The notes: generated by a model from the letters alone, not told the origin. DNA of 64,000 bases from DASZTV01 sp035550655 (GCA_035550655.1 DASZOU010000020.1:1-64000), one strand, 5' to 3'; positions 7,413 to 16,674 are shown, counted from the stretch's first letter. Translations and numbers: made by a program.

Positions 7413-9251
7413 GTGTGCGGGATCGTCGGCTATGTCGGGGAGCAGTCAGCCCTCGACGTCGTGATGGCCGGGCTCGCCCGCCTGGAGTACCGCGGCTACG
7501 ACTCCGCCGGCGTCGCCATCCGTAACCCGGAAGGCGAGCTCGCCGTGGTTCGGCGCGCCGGCAAGCTCGCGAACCTGCGCGGCGCCCTCTCCGAAGCCCC
7601 GCCGGCCGAGCTGCAGGGCACGCTGGGCATCGGCCACACCCGCTGGGCCACTCACGGCGCGCCCACCGACCGCAACGCGCATCCGCACGTCGACTGCAGC
7701 GGTGCTGTCGCGGTGGTGCACAACGGCACGCTCGAGAACTTCACCGAGCTCCGCGACGGGCTCGAGCACCGCGGCCACGCCCTCTCCAGCGAGACGGACA
7801 CCGAAGCCGTCGCCCACCTGATCGAGGAGCGGTACGACGGCGACCTCGCGGCGGCGGTGCGGTCGGTGTGTCGCGAGCTGGAAGGCTCTTTCGTCCTGGT
7901 CGTCGCGCATCGCGACGAACCGGACGTCGTGGTCGGTGCCCGCCGCAACCTGCCGCTGGTGATCGGGCTCGGCGAGGGTGAGAACTTCCTCGCAAGCGAC
8001 GTGACCGCGTTCATCGCGCACACCCGTGAGGCACGCGTCGTCGATCAGGACCAGGTCGTGGTGCTCCGCCGCGGCGGCGTAGCGGTCACCGATCTCGACG
8101 GCGACCCGGTTCGCGGCGAGCAGTTCCACGTCGACTGGGACACGGCGGCAGCGGAGAAGGCCGGCTACGAGTACTTCATGCTGAAGGAGATCGACGAGCA
8201 GCCGGAGGCGGTGCGCGAAACCATCGGCGGCCGCATTGACGCCGCGGGCCGGCTGGTGCTCGACGAGCTCGCGATGAGCGACGAGGACATCCAGGGTCTC
8301 ACGCAGGTCATCGTCGTCGGGTGCGGCTCGACGTACCACTCGGGGTTGGTCGGCAAGTACGCCATCGAGCGGTGGGCGAGGCTGCCCGTCCAGGTCGAGA
8401 TCGCCAGCGAGTTCCGTTACCGCGACCCGGTCCTTGACGCGCACACCTTGGTGATCGCCATCAGTCAGAGCGGGGAGACCGCTGACACCCTGGAGGCGGT
8501 TCGTCACGCGCGCCGGCAACGGGCGTGGGTGCTCGCGGTCAGCAACACGGTCGGCTCCTCGATCGCACGTGAAAGCGACGCGACGTTCTACACGCGTGGC
8601 GGGCCGGAGGTGGCGGTCGCCTCCACCAAGGCCGTGATGACGCAGCTTGCCGCGATGTACCTCGTCGGCCTGCACCTCGCGCAGGTCCGCGGCTACCGCG
8701 ACGGTGACGAGGTCCGCTCGCACTTCCGCGACCTCGAGCACACCCCGGATCTGGTCAGCGAGGTGCTCACCCGCATGGACCCGGTCCGCAAGCTCGCGCG
8801 GGAGATCGCCGGAAGCGAGCGTGTGCTGTTCCTCGGCCGGCACGTCGGGTACCCGATGGCCCTCGAGGGGGCGCTGAAGCTCAAGGAGCTCGCTTACGTC
8901 TCTGCGGAGGGCTTTCCGGCCGGTGAGATCAAGCACGGTCCGATAGCGCTGATCGAAAAGGGAACGCCGGTGGTCGTCCTCGCGCCCCGCCACGCGCTGA
9001 CGCCGAAGCTGGTGACCAACGTTCAGGAGATCCGCGCTCGAGGCGCCCGCACGATCGTCATCGCGACCGACCGCGACGAGAGCGTGACCGCACATGCCGA
9101 CGAGCTGATCCGGATTCCCGACACGAAGTCCCTGCTGTCGCCGCTGCTGACCATCGTGCCGATGCAGATCCTTGCCGCCGAGTTCGCGATGGCGCGCGGG
9201 CTCGACATCGACCAGCCGCGCAACCTCGCCAAGAGCGTGACAGTCGAGTAA
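7413..9251 (+). CDS. glmS: Glutamine--fructose-6-phosphate aminotransferase (isomerizing)
   Basis: First step of the hexosamine pathway: fructose-6-P plus Gln gives glucosamine-6-P. The 612-residue length is normal. The glutaminase domain begins with the catalytic Cys2 (MCGIVGYVGE) and includes GHTRWATHG. Two SIS domains follow, with CGSTYHSG, ISQSGETADT and VASTKAVMTQ, and the C terminus ends RNLAKSVTVE. The GTG start is fixed because Cys2 must become the N-terminal nucleophile. glmS leads a run with acpS, nnrD and alr, consistent with cell-envelope precursor supply. Confidence 0.97.
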   Translation: MCGIVGYVGEQSALDVVMAGLARLEYRGYDSAGVAIRNPEGELAVVRRAGKLANLRGALSEAPPAELQGTLGIGHTRWATHGAPTDRNAHPHVDCSGAVAVVHNGTLENFTELRDGLEHRGHALSSETDTEAVAHLIEERYDGDLAAAVRSVCRELEGSFVLVVAHRDEPDVVVGARRNLPLVIGLGEGENFLASDVTAFIAHTREARVVDQDQVVVLRRGGVAVTDLDGDPVRGEQFHVDWDTAAAEKAGYEYFMLKEIDEQPEAVRETIGGRIDAAGRLVLDELAMSDEDIQGLTQVIVVGCGSTYHSGLVGKYAIERWARLPVQVEIASEFRYRDPVLDAHTLVIAISQSGETADTLEAVRHARRQRAWVLAVSNTVGSSIARESDATFYTRGGPEVAVASTKAVMTQLAAMYLVGLHLAQVRGYRDGDEVRSHFRDLEHTPDLVSEVLTRMDPVRKLAREIAGSERVLFLGRHVGYPMALEGALKLKELAYVSAEGFPAGEIKHGPIALIEKGTPVVVLAPRHALTPKLVTNVQEIRARGARTIVIATDRDESVTAHADELIRIPDTKSLLSPLLTIVPMQILAAEFAMARGLDIDQPRNLAKSVTVE

Positions 9252-9608
9252 GTGATCCGTGGACTAGGCGTCGACGTCGTCGGCTTGGAACGGTTCGCTG
9301 ACAGCATCGAACGCACGCCTCACCTCAAGGAGCGCTTGTTCACCGCCGCCGAGCGTGAGGCGGGCAACGCGACGCTCGCCGCCACCTTCGCCGTGAAGGA
9401 AGCGGTCGCGAAGGCGCTGGGCGCCCCCGCCGGACTCGAATGGCTCGATGTCGAAGTCCGCCACGACGACCTCGGCCGCCCGTTCCTCGATGTCAGTGGC
9501 ACCGTGGCTGCTGCTGCCGAGCGGCAAGGAATCGAGCACTGGCACGTGTCGATCTCGCATGACGCCGGCATCGCCGTGGCGATGGTCGTCGCCGAGGGTG
9601 CCCCGTGA
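9252..9608 (+). CDS. acpS: Holo-[acyl-carrier-protein] synthase
   Basis: Transfers phosphopantetheine from CoA to the serine of acyl carrier protein. The 118-residue length is standard. The Mg/CoA-binding motifs GLGVDVVGLERF (Asp8) and FAVKEAVAKALG (with the conserved Glu) are intact. The GTG start directly follows the glmS stop, and the gene overlaps nnrD by four bases, so it belongs to one transcription unit. Confidence 0.93.
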   Translation: MIRGLGVDVVGLERFADSIERTPHLKERLFTAAEREAGNATLAATFAVKEAVAKALGAPAGLEWLDVEVRHDDLGRPFLDVSGTVAAAAERQGIEHWHVSISHDAGIAVAMVVAEGAP

Positions 9609-11077
9609 GGGCGGCGTACGACGCCGCCACGGTGCGCGCCGCCGAGCAGCCGCTGCTCGACGCACTTCCCGAGGGCACGCTGATGCAGCGCGCGGCGTTC
9701 GCCCTCGCCCGGCGTTGCGCTGCGTTGCTCGGCGAGGTCTACGGGGCGCGGGTGGTGCTGCTCGTCGGCTCCGGAGGCAATGGCGGCGATGCGCTCTACG
9801 CGGGTGCGCGGCTCGCCGCGCGGGGTGCCCGGGTCGACGCGCTGTTGTTCACCGACCGGCCGCTCGCTGCGGCACTCGATGCGCTGCGAGACGCGGGCGG
9901 ACGCGCGACGCAGGGCGGCGGAGACGGCGACGCGGCGTTGCTGGCGAGCGCCGACCTGGTCCTCGACGGGCTGGTCGGCATCGGCGGCAGCGGGCCGCTC
10001 CGGGAGCCGATGGCAGGTGTCGCGCGACGGCTGGACTCCGTCGCGGCGACTGTGGTCGCGGTTGACGTGCCCAGTGGCGTCGATGCGTCGACCGGGGAGG
10101 TCGAAGGCGCCGCGGTCCGAGCGGACGTGACGGTGACGTTCGGGGCGACGAAGATCGGCCTGCTCGTCGATCCGGGTGCCGAGCGCGCGGGAGTGGTCGA
10201 GTGCATCGACATCGGTCTGCAGCTGCCGAACAGCGCCGTCACCGCCCTCGACGCGGACGACCTCGACGAGCTGCTGCCGGCTCCCGGCGCGGAGTCCGAC
10301 AAGTACCGGCGCGGCGTGCTCGGGGTCGTCGCGGGAAGTGAGGCGTTCCCCGGCGCGGCTGCGCTCGTCGTCGGCGGCGCGTTGGGCGTCGGCGTGGGGA
10401 TGGTCAGGTTCGTCTCGGTCGAGGCACCGGCAGCTGTGGTGAGGGCGGCGCATCCTGAGGCCGTCGTCACCGAGATCGCTCCCGGCGATGCTGACGCCGC
10501 GCTCGCGGCGGGCCGCGTCCAGGCCTGGGCCATCGGTCCCGGGCTCGGGACGGACGCCGCTGCCGCCCGGCTCGTCGCGGCGATCCTGTCCACCGGCGTA
10601 CCGGTCGTCGTGGACGCCGACGCGATCACGGCGCTTGCGGCGAACCGCGACTTGCTGCGTCGCCGCGCCGCACCGACGCTGCTCACCCCGCATGCGGGCG
10701 AGTTCGCGCGGCTGGTCGGCGGCGATCGCAGCGAGGTCGAGGCGCGCCGGCTCAGCGCGCTCCGCGGGGGCGCGGAAGCTCTCGGCGCCACGATCTTGCT
10801 CAAGGGCAGCACCACCCTCGTGGCGACGCCCGACGGCGCGGTGAGGGTCAACACCGCGTCGACCCCGTACCTCGCGACTGCCGGCAGCGGTGACGTCCTG
10901 TCAGGGATCTGCGGCGCGCTCCTGGCGGGCGGGCTGGACCCGCTCGACGCCGGATCGGCGGGCGCCTTCGTGCATGGGCTCGCCGGTTTGCTTGCCAGCG
11001 GCGAGCCGGCGGCGCCGATCACGGCACCGGACATCCTTCGGGCGATCCCTGCGGCGGTTCAGGCACTTCGCGCGTAG
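9605..11077 (+). CDS. nnrD: Bifunctional NAD(P)H-hydrate epimerase / ADP-dependent dehydratase
   Basis: Repairs damaged NAD(P)H hydrates. The N-terminal epimerase (YjeF_N, about 1-205) shows VGSGGNGGDALYAGARL and DVPSGVDASTG. The C-terminal ribokinase-like dehydratase (about 215-490) shows GPGLGTD, LTPHAGEFARL and the catalytic TAGSGDVLSG loop. The 490-residue fusion is the usual bacterial form. The GTG start overlaps the acpS stop. Confidence 0.94.
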   Translation: MRAAYDAATVRAAEQPLLDALPEGTLMQRAAFALARRCAALLGEVYGARVVLLVGSGGNGGDALYAGARLAARGARVDALLFTDRPLAAALDALRDAGGRATQGGGDGDAALLASADLVLDGLVGIGGSGPLREPMAGVARRLDSVAATVVAVDVPSGVDASTGEVEGAAVRADVTVTFGATKIGLLVDPGAERAGVVECIDIGLQLPNSAVTALDADDLDELLPAPGAESDKYRRGVLGVVAGSEAFPGAAALVVGGALGVGVGMVRFVSVEAPAAVVRAAHPEAVVTEIAPGDADAALAAGRVQAWAIGPGLGTDAAAARLVAAILSTGVPVVVDADAITALAANRDLLRRRAAPTLLTPHAGEFARLVGGDRSEVEARRLSALRGGAEALGATILLKGSTTLVATPDGAVRVNTASTPYLATAGSGDVLSGICGALLAGGLDPLDAGSAGAFVHGLAGLLASGEPAAPITAPDILRAIPAAVQALRA

Positions 11078-11128
11078 CCAGGGCCTCGGCTCCGGTTCGC
11101 TGGGGCGCGGCTTTGACAGACTGTCCCG

Positions 11129-12253
11129 GTGAGCGTCTCCGCAGCGCGCGTCGACCTTGCCGCGATCCGCGGCAACGTCGCGACGCTGAAGGAGCGAGCC
11201 GGCTCCGCCGCTGTCATGGCCGTCGTCAAGGCCGACGGCTATGGCCACGGCATGGTCGAGTCCGCACGCGCGGCGCTGGCCGGCGGCGCGACCTGGCTCG
11301 GTGTTGCCATGGCCGATGAGGCGCTCGCGCTTCGCGATGCGGGGATCGACACGCCCACGCTTGCCTGGCTGCTCGGACCGTCGGACGACTGGCAGGCCGT
11401 GGCGGCAGTGGGCGTGGATGTCGGCGTCTATGCCGGATGGGCGTTGGACAAGGCGGCAGCCGCCGCGACCGCGACGGGTCGGGCCACCCGCGTGCACCTC
11501 AAGGTGGACTCGGGTCTGGGCCGCGGCGGCGCGCAACCCGCCGCGTGGCCGGATCTCGTCGAAGCCGCCGCAAAGGCGCAGGCCGACGGCGCCATCGAGG
11601 TGGTCGGGATCTGGTCGCACCTCGCCTACGCCGACAGTCCGGAGCACCCGACGATCGAAGCGCAACGGCGCAGCTTCGAGGCGGCACTCGACCTGGCGTC
11701 ACGTGCCGGGCTGCAGCCTGCGGTTCGCCACCTCGCCAACTCGGCGGCCACCCTCCGGCTGCCGCAGACGCACTACGACCTGGTGCGACCAGGTGTCGCG
11801 GTGTACGGCCTGTCCCCGGGGCCGGAGGTCGGCCCCGCGGATGAGCTCGGGCTCACGCCTGCCATGACGCTGACCAGTCGGGTCGCGCTCGCGAAGCGCG
11901 TGCCGGCGAACCACGGGGTGTCTTACGGGCACCGTTACACGACCACGAAGCAGACCACGCTCGCACTGGTCCCGCTCGGCTACGCCGACGGCGTGCCGCG
12001 GCATCTGACCAACGTGGGGGAGGTGTCGATCGGCGGGCGGCGGTATCGAATCGCCGGCACCGTGTGCATGGACCAGTTCGTCGTGGACGTCGGCGACGAC
12101 GCGGTCGCGGCAGGCGATGAGGTCGTGCTCTTCGGCGACGGCCGCTCCGGCGTGCCGACCGCCGACGATTGGGCCGCGGCGATCGGCACGATCAACTACG
12201 AGATCGTGTCCCGCGTCGGGGCACGTGTGCCACGCAGCTACGAGGGGATCTGA
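11129..12253 (+). CDS. alr: Alanine racemase
   Basis: PLP enzyme that makes D-alanine for peptidoglycan. 374 residues. The PLP lysine is Lys34 in VKADGYGHG, and the catalytic tyrosine lies in GVSYGHRYTT of the C-terminal beta domain. A 51-bp gap separates it from nnrD. A TTGACA at 11113-11118 is too close to the GTG to act as its -35, so read-through from upstream is as likely as a private promoter. The stop TGA overlaps the ATG of the next gene. Confidence 0.95.
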   Translation: MSVSAARVDLAAIRGNVATLKERAGSAAVMAVVKADGYGHGMVESARAALAGGATWLGVAMADEALALRDAGIDTPTLAWLLGPSDDWQAVAAVGVDVGVYAGWALDKAAAAATATGRATRVHLKVDSGLGRGGAQPAAWPDLVEAAAKAQADGAIEVVGIWSHLAYADSPEHPTIEAQRRSFEAALDLASRAGLQPAVRHLANSAATLRLPQTHYDLVRPGVAVYGLSPGPEVGPADELGLTPAMTLTSRVALAKRVPANHGVSYGHRYTTTKQTTLALVPLGYADGVPRHLTNVGEVSIGGRRYRIAGTVCMDQFVVDVGDDAVAAGDEVVLFGDGRSGVPTADDWAAAIGTINYEIVSRVGARVPRSYEGI

Positions 12254-13308
12254 TGCCCAAGCGCAGGAACGTCGGGTTGGTCGCGATGGCTGCGGGCCTC
12301 GCGGGCGCTGCTGTCGCTGCGGGCGTCGCGGCGGAGCGACGTGCCGTTGGGCGGGCTCGATCGGTGCCCGACCCCTACGCCGACGAGCCGTTCGGCAAGC
12401 TGCACACCGAGGGGCTGAAGGTCATCGCGGACGACGGCGTCGCACTGCACGTCGAGATCGACGGCAAGGCGGACGCTCCCCTCACGGTTGTCTTCCTGCA
12501 CGGGTTCACGCTGTCGATGGACTCCTTCCACTTCCAGCGACGGGACCTCGCCGACGCCGCCCGGCTGGTCTTCTACGACCACCGAAGCCATGGCTCGTCG
12601 GAGCGCTCGCACGAGCGGCGCTGCACGATCGACCAGCTCGGCAAGGACCTCGAGACGGTCCTGCAGGCGGTCGCCCCTGCCGGTCCGGTCGTCCTCGTCG
12701 GGCACTCGATGGGTGGCATGACGATCCTCGCCCTCGCCGACCGCCGCCCGGACTTGTTCGGGGGTCGGGTGGCGGGCGTCGGCCTGATGTCGACCTCGAC
12801 GGGCAATCTCGCCAAGGAGATCGTCGGAGTGCCCGGCGTCGTCTCCCGCCTCATCAACCCGCTGGTCCCCAGGGGCGCGAAGCTGGTGCACCGCCGAGCC
12901 GCAGCGATCGAGCGGGGCCGTCGCGTCGGAAGCGACATCGGCTTCCTCGTCACGCGATATCTCTCCTACGGTCCCGGAGCGCCGCCCTCGCTCGTGGCCT
13001 TCATGGAGCAGATGCTGCTCGACACCCCGGTCGAGGTGATGGGGGAGTTCTTCGACACCTTCCTTTCCCACGACAAGCTGAAGGCGCTGGGGGTGCTCGC
13101 CGACATTCCGGTGCTGATCTCGTGCGGATCCCGCGACGTGCTGACCCCGCTGTCGCACAGCGAGGTGATCGCGGACGCGTTGCCCGCCGCGGAGCTGCAG
13201 GTCATGCCAGGCGCGGGACACATGGCGATCCTCGAACGGCACAAGGAGGTCAACACCGCGCTGCGTCGCCTGTTCGCCCGCGCGGCGGAGCGCGCCGGCA
13301 TCGCGTGA
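12253..13308 (+). CDS. Alpha/beta hydrolase with N-terminal membrane segment
   Basis: 351 residues, starting at the ATG that overlaps the alr stop (TGATG). Residues 8-28 form a hydrophobic Ala/Gly-rich anchor or uncleaved signal. The alpha/beta-hydrolase core follows: oxyanion segment FLHGFTLS, nucleophile GHSMGG, acid GSRDVLTP and base His in PGAGHMAIL. The triad is complete. Hydrolases at this position between alr and tsaE are common in actinobacteria. The substrate is unknown. Confidence 0.85.
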   Translation: MPKRRNVGLVAMAAGLAGAAVAAGVAAERRAVGRARSVPDPYADEPFGKLHTEGLKVIADDGVALHVEIDGKADAPLTVVFLHGFTLSMDSFHFQRRDLADAARLVFYDHRSHGSSERSHERRCTIDQLGKDLETVLQAVAPAGPVVLVGHSMGGMTILALADRRPDLFGGRVAGVGLMSTSTGNLAKEIVGVPGVVSRLINPLVPRGAKLVHRRAAAIERGRRVGSDIGFLVTRYLSYGPGAPPSLVAFMEQMLLDTPVEVMGEFFDTFLSHDKLKALGVLADIPVLISCGSRDVLTPLSHSEVIADALPAAELQVMPGAGHMAILERHKEVNTALRRLFARAAERAGIA

Positions 13309-13928
13309 GCGCGCGAGCTGTCGACCCGTCGATCCGCGCGATCGCGGCGCAGGCCGAGGGGTGCAATGACCTCGACGGCCTGGCGGCGGTGATTCGATCC
13401 TGTACGGCGTGTGCCGAGCTGGCGGCGACGCGGGAACAGGTCGTCGTGGGCGACACCCGTCCCGGCGCCCGGCTGTTGATCGTGGGTGAGGCGCCGGGCG
13501 CAACCGAGGACGCAGCGGGGCGGCCGTTCATCGGAAAGGGCGGCCAGCTGCTGGACCGGCTCATGGCCGAAGCCGGGCTGCGGCGGGAGGAGACCTCGGT
13601 GCTCAACGTGCTGAAGTGCCGGCCGCCGGCCAACCGGACGCCGACCCGCGCGGAAGCGCTGCGGTGCACCGGCTGGCTGGACCGCCAGGTCGAGCTGCTC
13701 GACCCGTCGCTGGTCATGTCGCTGGGCCGCTCCGCTCTGACCTGGGCGATGAATGCGGCAGCGACGCTCGCCGAGGTACGAGGCAAGGTGCACGAGTGGC
13801 GCGGCCGCACCCTCGTCGCGTCGTACCACCCCTCAGCGGCGCTGCGCTTCGGTCCGAAGGGGGCGCCGCACGCCGCGCTCGCGGCGGATCTGCAACTGGT
13901 CGCGGAGACGCTGCTGTGCCAGTCGTAG
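13305..13928 (+). CDS. Family 4 uracil-DNA glycosylase (4Fe-4S)
   Basis: 207 residues, from the GTG overlapping the previous stop. It removes uracil from DNA. Motif A is GEAPGATED, and the second catalytic motif is SYHPSAALR. Four cysteines match the family-4 iron-sulfur pattern: CTAC (Cys-x2-Cys) near residue 28, Cys in LKCRPPANRTP, and Cys exactly 16 residues later in LRCTGW. The frame is open far upstream, but that portion is the shadow of the hydrolase gene. It sits between alr and tsaE and overlaps tsaE by 13 bp. Confidence 0.9.
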   Translation: MSARAVDPSIRAIAAQAEGCNDLDGLAAVIRSCTACAELAATREQVVVGDTRPGARLLIVGEAPGATEDAAGRPFIGKGGQLLDRLMAEAGLRREETSVLNVLKCRPPANRTPTRAEALRCTGWLDRQVELLDPSLVMSLGRSALTWAMNAAATLAEVRGKVHEWRGRTLVASYHPSAALRFGPKGAPHAALAADLQLVAETLLCQS

Positions 13929-14368
13929 CGGCCAGCTCCGAAGCGATGCGGGCCCTCGGCGAGCGGGTCGCGGCGGTGCTGCGCGCCGGGGATCTGGTCA
14001 TGCTCTGCGGTCCGCTGGGGGCCGGCAAGACCACGCTGGCGCAAGGCATCGGCCGCGGCCTGGGCGTGGAGGGCGTGGTCTCACCGACGTTCGTCATCGC
14101 CCGGGTGCACCGCGGCGGTGCGGTGCCGTTGGTGCATGTCGACGCCTATCGGCTCGGCTCGGTCGCGGAGGTGGACGACCTCGATCTGGACGCGTCGCTG
14201 GAGGAGTCCGTCACGCTGGTCGAGTGGGGGGAGGGCCTGGTCGAGGGCCTGTCGGGAGACCGGCTGGAGATTCGCATCGAGCGGCACGTCGATGGCGAGG
14301 AGCGAACGGTCGAGATCGCCGGTGTCGGCGACCGATGGCGTAGCGTGAACCTCGAAACCGACGGTTAG
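13916..14368 (+). CDS. tsaE: tRNA threonylcarbamoyladenosine biosynthesis ATPase TsaE
   Basis: P-loop ATPase that works with TsaB and TsaD to form t6A37 in ANN-decoding tRNAs. 150 residues from GTG 13916. Walker A is GPLGAGKTT, followed by SPTFVIARVH, VDAYRLGS and VEWGEG, all typical. The start lies inside the 3' end of the glycosylase gene. tsaB and tsaD lie 2.3 kb downstream, separated by a minus-strand insert. The stop overlaps the stop of the convergent PH-domain gene by four bases. Confidence 0.95.
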   Translation: MPVVAASSEAMRALGERVAAVLRAGDLVMLCGPLGAGKTTLAQGIGRGLGVEGVVSPTFVIARVHRGGAVPLVHVDAYRLGSVAEVDDLDLDASLEESVTLVEWGEGLVEGLSGDRLEIRIERHVDGEERTVEIAGVGDRWRSVNLETDG

Positions 14369-15672
14369 GCTCGCGCGGCCCGTCGGGCGTCGCGGGCGAG
14401 TCCGGGCAGCGTTGCCACCAGCTGCTGCGCCTCATCGACGCCCCTGAAGGCGGCGCTGCCGGTGTAGCGGTGGCCGGCGGTGTCGACGTACACGCTCGCG
14501 AGGTTCAGCTTGCGCGACCAGGGACCCTGCACCCAGCGCACGCTCTGGATCTTCGCGAGCGGCATGATGACGACCGACGGCCGCACCCGCCCGGTCGAGC
14601 AGGAGAGGTAGGTCGCGTCGTGTTGCATCCGCGCGTAGCGGCGCGCGAGCGGGATGCGCAGCAGGGCCGGCGCTGGCACGCCACACGAGACCGGTAGCTC
14701 GCCGGTGGCTCCGGGTAGGACGCGCGCCAGCAGCCATCGAGCCTCCTCCCGGGAGCCGACCGGAAACAGCGCCTTGGTCGTCGCAGCCGACTGGCGGTCG
14801 CCGCGCTCGGCGCTTCGCTGGCGGGCGACGTCGAACTCCAGGCGCACCCACCCGAACGGCCGCCACAACAACGGCTCCACCCAGCGCACCGCCTGGATCC
14901 GGCCGTAAGGGACGGTCTCCGCGCGATGCTGCAACAGGCCGCTCTCCAGCCGCAGCCCGTCAGGCGCCTCGGCGACTCGAAAGTCCCACTCTGCGGACAC
15001 CTGCCGGCCGGTCGCGACGAGGGTGAGCGCGAGGAGAAGGAAGAACGTGGTGAACGCCGGGGCGATGACCTGCGGCGCGGCGATGCCCACGACGATCCCG
15101 CTGACAAGGAACACGATCCCGAATCCGAACCGGGCGCTCGCCAGCCCGGCGGCGATGATCCGGCTCGGCGGCACCGCGATGATCGGCCGCTCGGGCGGCG
15201 CGGGAACGTCGGCGTCCAGCCCGTGGGCGATCGCCAGCAGCCGCGCCCGGACCGACACGGCTCGCTCTTCCGCGATGTAGGCCAGCCGGGCCGGCGCTGC
15301 GCCGTGGCTGGCGAGCACGACGCGTACCTCCGCGACGCCGAACATCCTCGCGACCAGCGGCCGGACGAGATCGACGCCCTGGATCTGCGTGAGCGGTACC
15401 CGAATCTGCTGTCGCCGCAGCAGGCCGGTGTCGATCTGCAGCTCGCCACCCTGGATCCGCCAGCGGGTGACGCGCCAGTAGACGACACCCGCCACGATGG
15501 CGACGACGGCGAGGCCGAGAGCGTCCCAGGGCGGCTGATGCTGGCTTGCGCTGTTCACGCCGGCGATCGTCAGGAGGCCGACCACTGCCCGCCCGGCTCG
15601 GACCACCGGCGAAAGCGGGTGGACCCGCGACCACGAGTCCGTGACCTGCCCGATCGGCTCGGGTCCGGTCAC
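14365..15672 (-). CDS. PH-domain membrane protein, YdbT-like
   Basis: 435 residues with several hydrophobic pairs (about 25-65, 175-215) and repeated bacterial PH (bPH2, DUF304) units, each with a VPLTQIQGVDLVRP / VPYGRIQAVRWVEP type strand. The third copy near the C terminus has MPLAKIQSVRWVQG. With its upstream neighbour it forms the YdbS-YdbT pair of unknown function. It overlaps that neighbour by four bases (ATGA) and shares its stop region with tsaE. Confidence 0.82.
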   Translation of the reverse strand: MTGPEPIGQVTDSWSRVHPLSPVVRAGRAVVGLLTIAGVNSASQHQPPWDALGLAVVAIVAGVVYWRVTRWRIQGGELQIDTGLLRRQQIRVPLTQIQGVDLVRPLVARMFGVAEVRVVLASHGAAPARLAYIAEERAVSVRARLLAIAHGLDADVPAPPERPIIAVPPSRIIAAGLASARFGFGIVFLVSGIVVGIAAPQVIAPAFTTFFLLLALTLVATGRQVSAEWDFRVAEAPDGLRLESGLLQHRAETVPYGRIQAVRWVEPLLWRPFGWVRLEFDVARQRSAERGDRQSAATTKALFPVGSREEARWLLARVLPGATGELPVSCGVPAPALLRIPLARRYARMQHDATYLSCSTGRVRPSVVIMPLAKIQSVRWVQGPWSRKLNLASVYVDTAGHRYTGSAAFRGVDEAQQLVATLPGLARDARRAARA

Positions 15673-16139
15673 AGTCCGGTGGCCCGCGCCTCGCCGAGCG
15701 CCGCGAGATGGTCGCGGAGCAGTTCCGCGTCAGCGCGGTCAAGGCCCGGGATTCGCGCGTCTGTTGCTGCCGCAGCAGTGTGCAGCTGGACCGTCGCGAG
15801 ACCGTACATCCGGTCGATCGGACCGGCGGTGACGTCGATGAACTGCATCCGGCCGTACGGCACCACCGACAGCCGGCGCACCATGATGCCGCGCCTGATG
15901 AGCAGGTCGTCGGCGCGCTCGGCGTACCCCCATGCGCGGTAGCGCCGCCACAACAGCCATCCGACGACGGCCGTTGCCACAGCACCGACCGCAGCGGCCG
16001 CCGCGCCCGCCGGCGCCGCGCCGGCGACGCCGACGACGATCGCGACGACCGCGGTCGTCGGCACTCCGATGAGCAGCAGCACCAGGCGCCGGGCCCGCCA
16101 CATGCCCGTCGACGGCGACCGCCACACGACGTCGCTCAC
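15669..16139 (-). CDS. PH-domain membrane protein, YdbS-like
   Basis: 156 residues: two hydrophobic helices (about 18-40 and 44-65) followed by one bPH2 domain with the strand VPYGRMQFIDVTAGPIDR. It is the small member of the YdbS-YdbT pair. The stop overlaps the start of YdbT, and its own start overlaps the stop of the DinB-like gene by four bases, so three minus-strand genes form one operon running from 16651 to 14365. Confidence 0.8.
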   Translation of the reverse strand: MSDVVWRSPSTGMWRARRLVLLLIGVPTTAVVAIVVGVAGAAPAGAAAAAVGAVATAVVGWLLWRRYRAWGYAERADDLLIRRGIMVRRLSVVPYGRMQFIDVTAGPIDRMYGLATVQLHTAAAATDARIPGLDRADAELLRDHLAALGEARATGL

Positions 16140-16651
16140 CAGCCGACCGCTCCGTCGACCAGCTCGCGGATCAGGTCGGCGTGGCCGTTGTGCCGCGCGT
16201 ACTCCTCGATCATGTGGTTGTAGACCCAGCGCAACGAGACCGGCTGGCCGCGCCGCTCACCCGTGTAGTCCAGACCGCGCGACCTGGCGACCGCGCGAGC
16301 CGCGTCGCACTCCGCCTGCCACGCGAGCAGGTCGGCCTCCCAGTTCGCATCGTCGAGCGGTGCGAAGTCCGCGTCGTCGTTGGCGCTGTAGTCCCAGATG
16401 TAGGGAACGTCCTCACCGGCGATCACCTTGCGGAACCAGCCGCGCTCGACGTCTGCCATGTGGCGCACCAACCCGTGCAGCGACATCAGCGACGTCGGGA
16501 TCGGCCGGTGCTTGCGCTGCACGTCGCTCAGCCCCTCGCACTTCAGCAGCAGGGTCATCCGATGGAAGTCGAGCCACCCGTCCAGCATCTCCCGCTCGTT
16601 GAGGAGGTACGACGGCTCGGCGCGGCGCGGATCGACGATGTCCTCGACCAT
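16136..16651 (-). CDS. DinB-like (DUF664) family protein
   Basis: 171 residues. It resembles the DinB/DUF664 four-helix-bundle family: the N-terminal LNEREMLDGWLDFHRMTLLLK, the HMADVERGWF segment and the late YNHMIEEYARHNGHADLIRE, whose histidines are candidate metal ligands. In mycothiol-producing actinobacteria related proteins are mycothiol- or thiol-dependent transferases; that role is inferred. ATG 16651 is chosen over the open upstream frame because a -10 box TACGGT lies 7 nt before it. Confidence 0.78.
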   Translation of the reverse strand: MVEDIVDPRRAEPSYLLNEREMLDGWLDFHRMTLLLKCEGLSDVQRKHRPIPTSLMSLHGLVRHMADVERGWFRKVIAGEDVPYIWDYSANDDADFAPLDDANWEADLLAWQAECDAARAVARSRGLDYTGERRGQPVSLRWVYNHMIEEYARHNGHADLIRELVDGAVGW

Positions 16652-16658
16652 GTGGGTC

Positions 16659-16668
16659 ACCGTAGCCT
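16659..16668. promoter_or_regulatory. Bidirectional overlapping -10 boxes, dinB-like / tsaB
   Basis: On the minus strand TACGGT (16664-16659) is 7 nt before the ATG of the DinB-like gene. On the plus strand TAGCCT (16663-16668) is 6 nt before the GTG of tsaB. The two hexamers share the TA at 16663-16664. The whole intergenic gap is 23 bp, with no room for Shine-Dalgarno sequences, so both mRNAs are probably leaderless. Confidence 0.55.
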
Positions 16669-16674
16669 CGACGC

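Noticed and set aside
7446..9095. 549-codon open frame on the minus strand opposite glmS
   Set aside because: Shadow frame produced by GC-biased third positions of glmS; no family features and composition typical of antisense frames.
11113..11118. TTGACA as a -35 box for alr
   Set aside because: Only 10 nt before the start codon, leaving no room for spacer and -10.
12117..13304. Long upstream extension of the uracil-DNA glycosylase frame
   Set aside because: Arg/Gly/Pro-rich shadow of alr and the hydrolase gene; the real protein starts at GTG 13305, which gives the family length.
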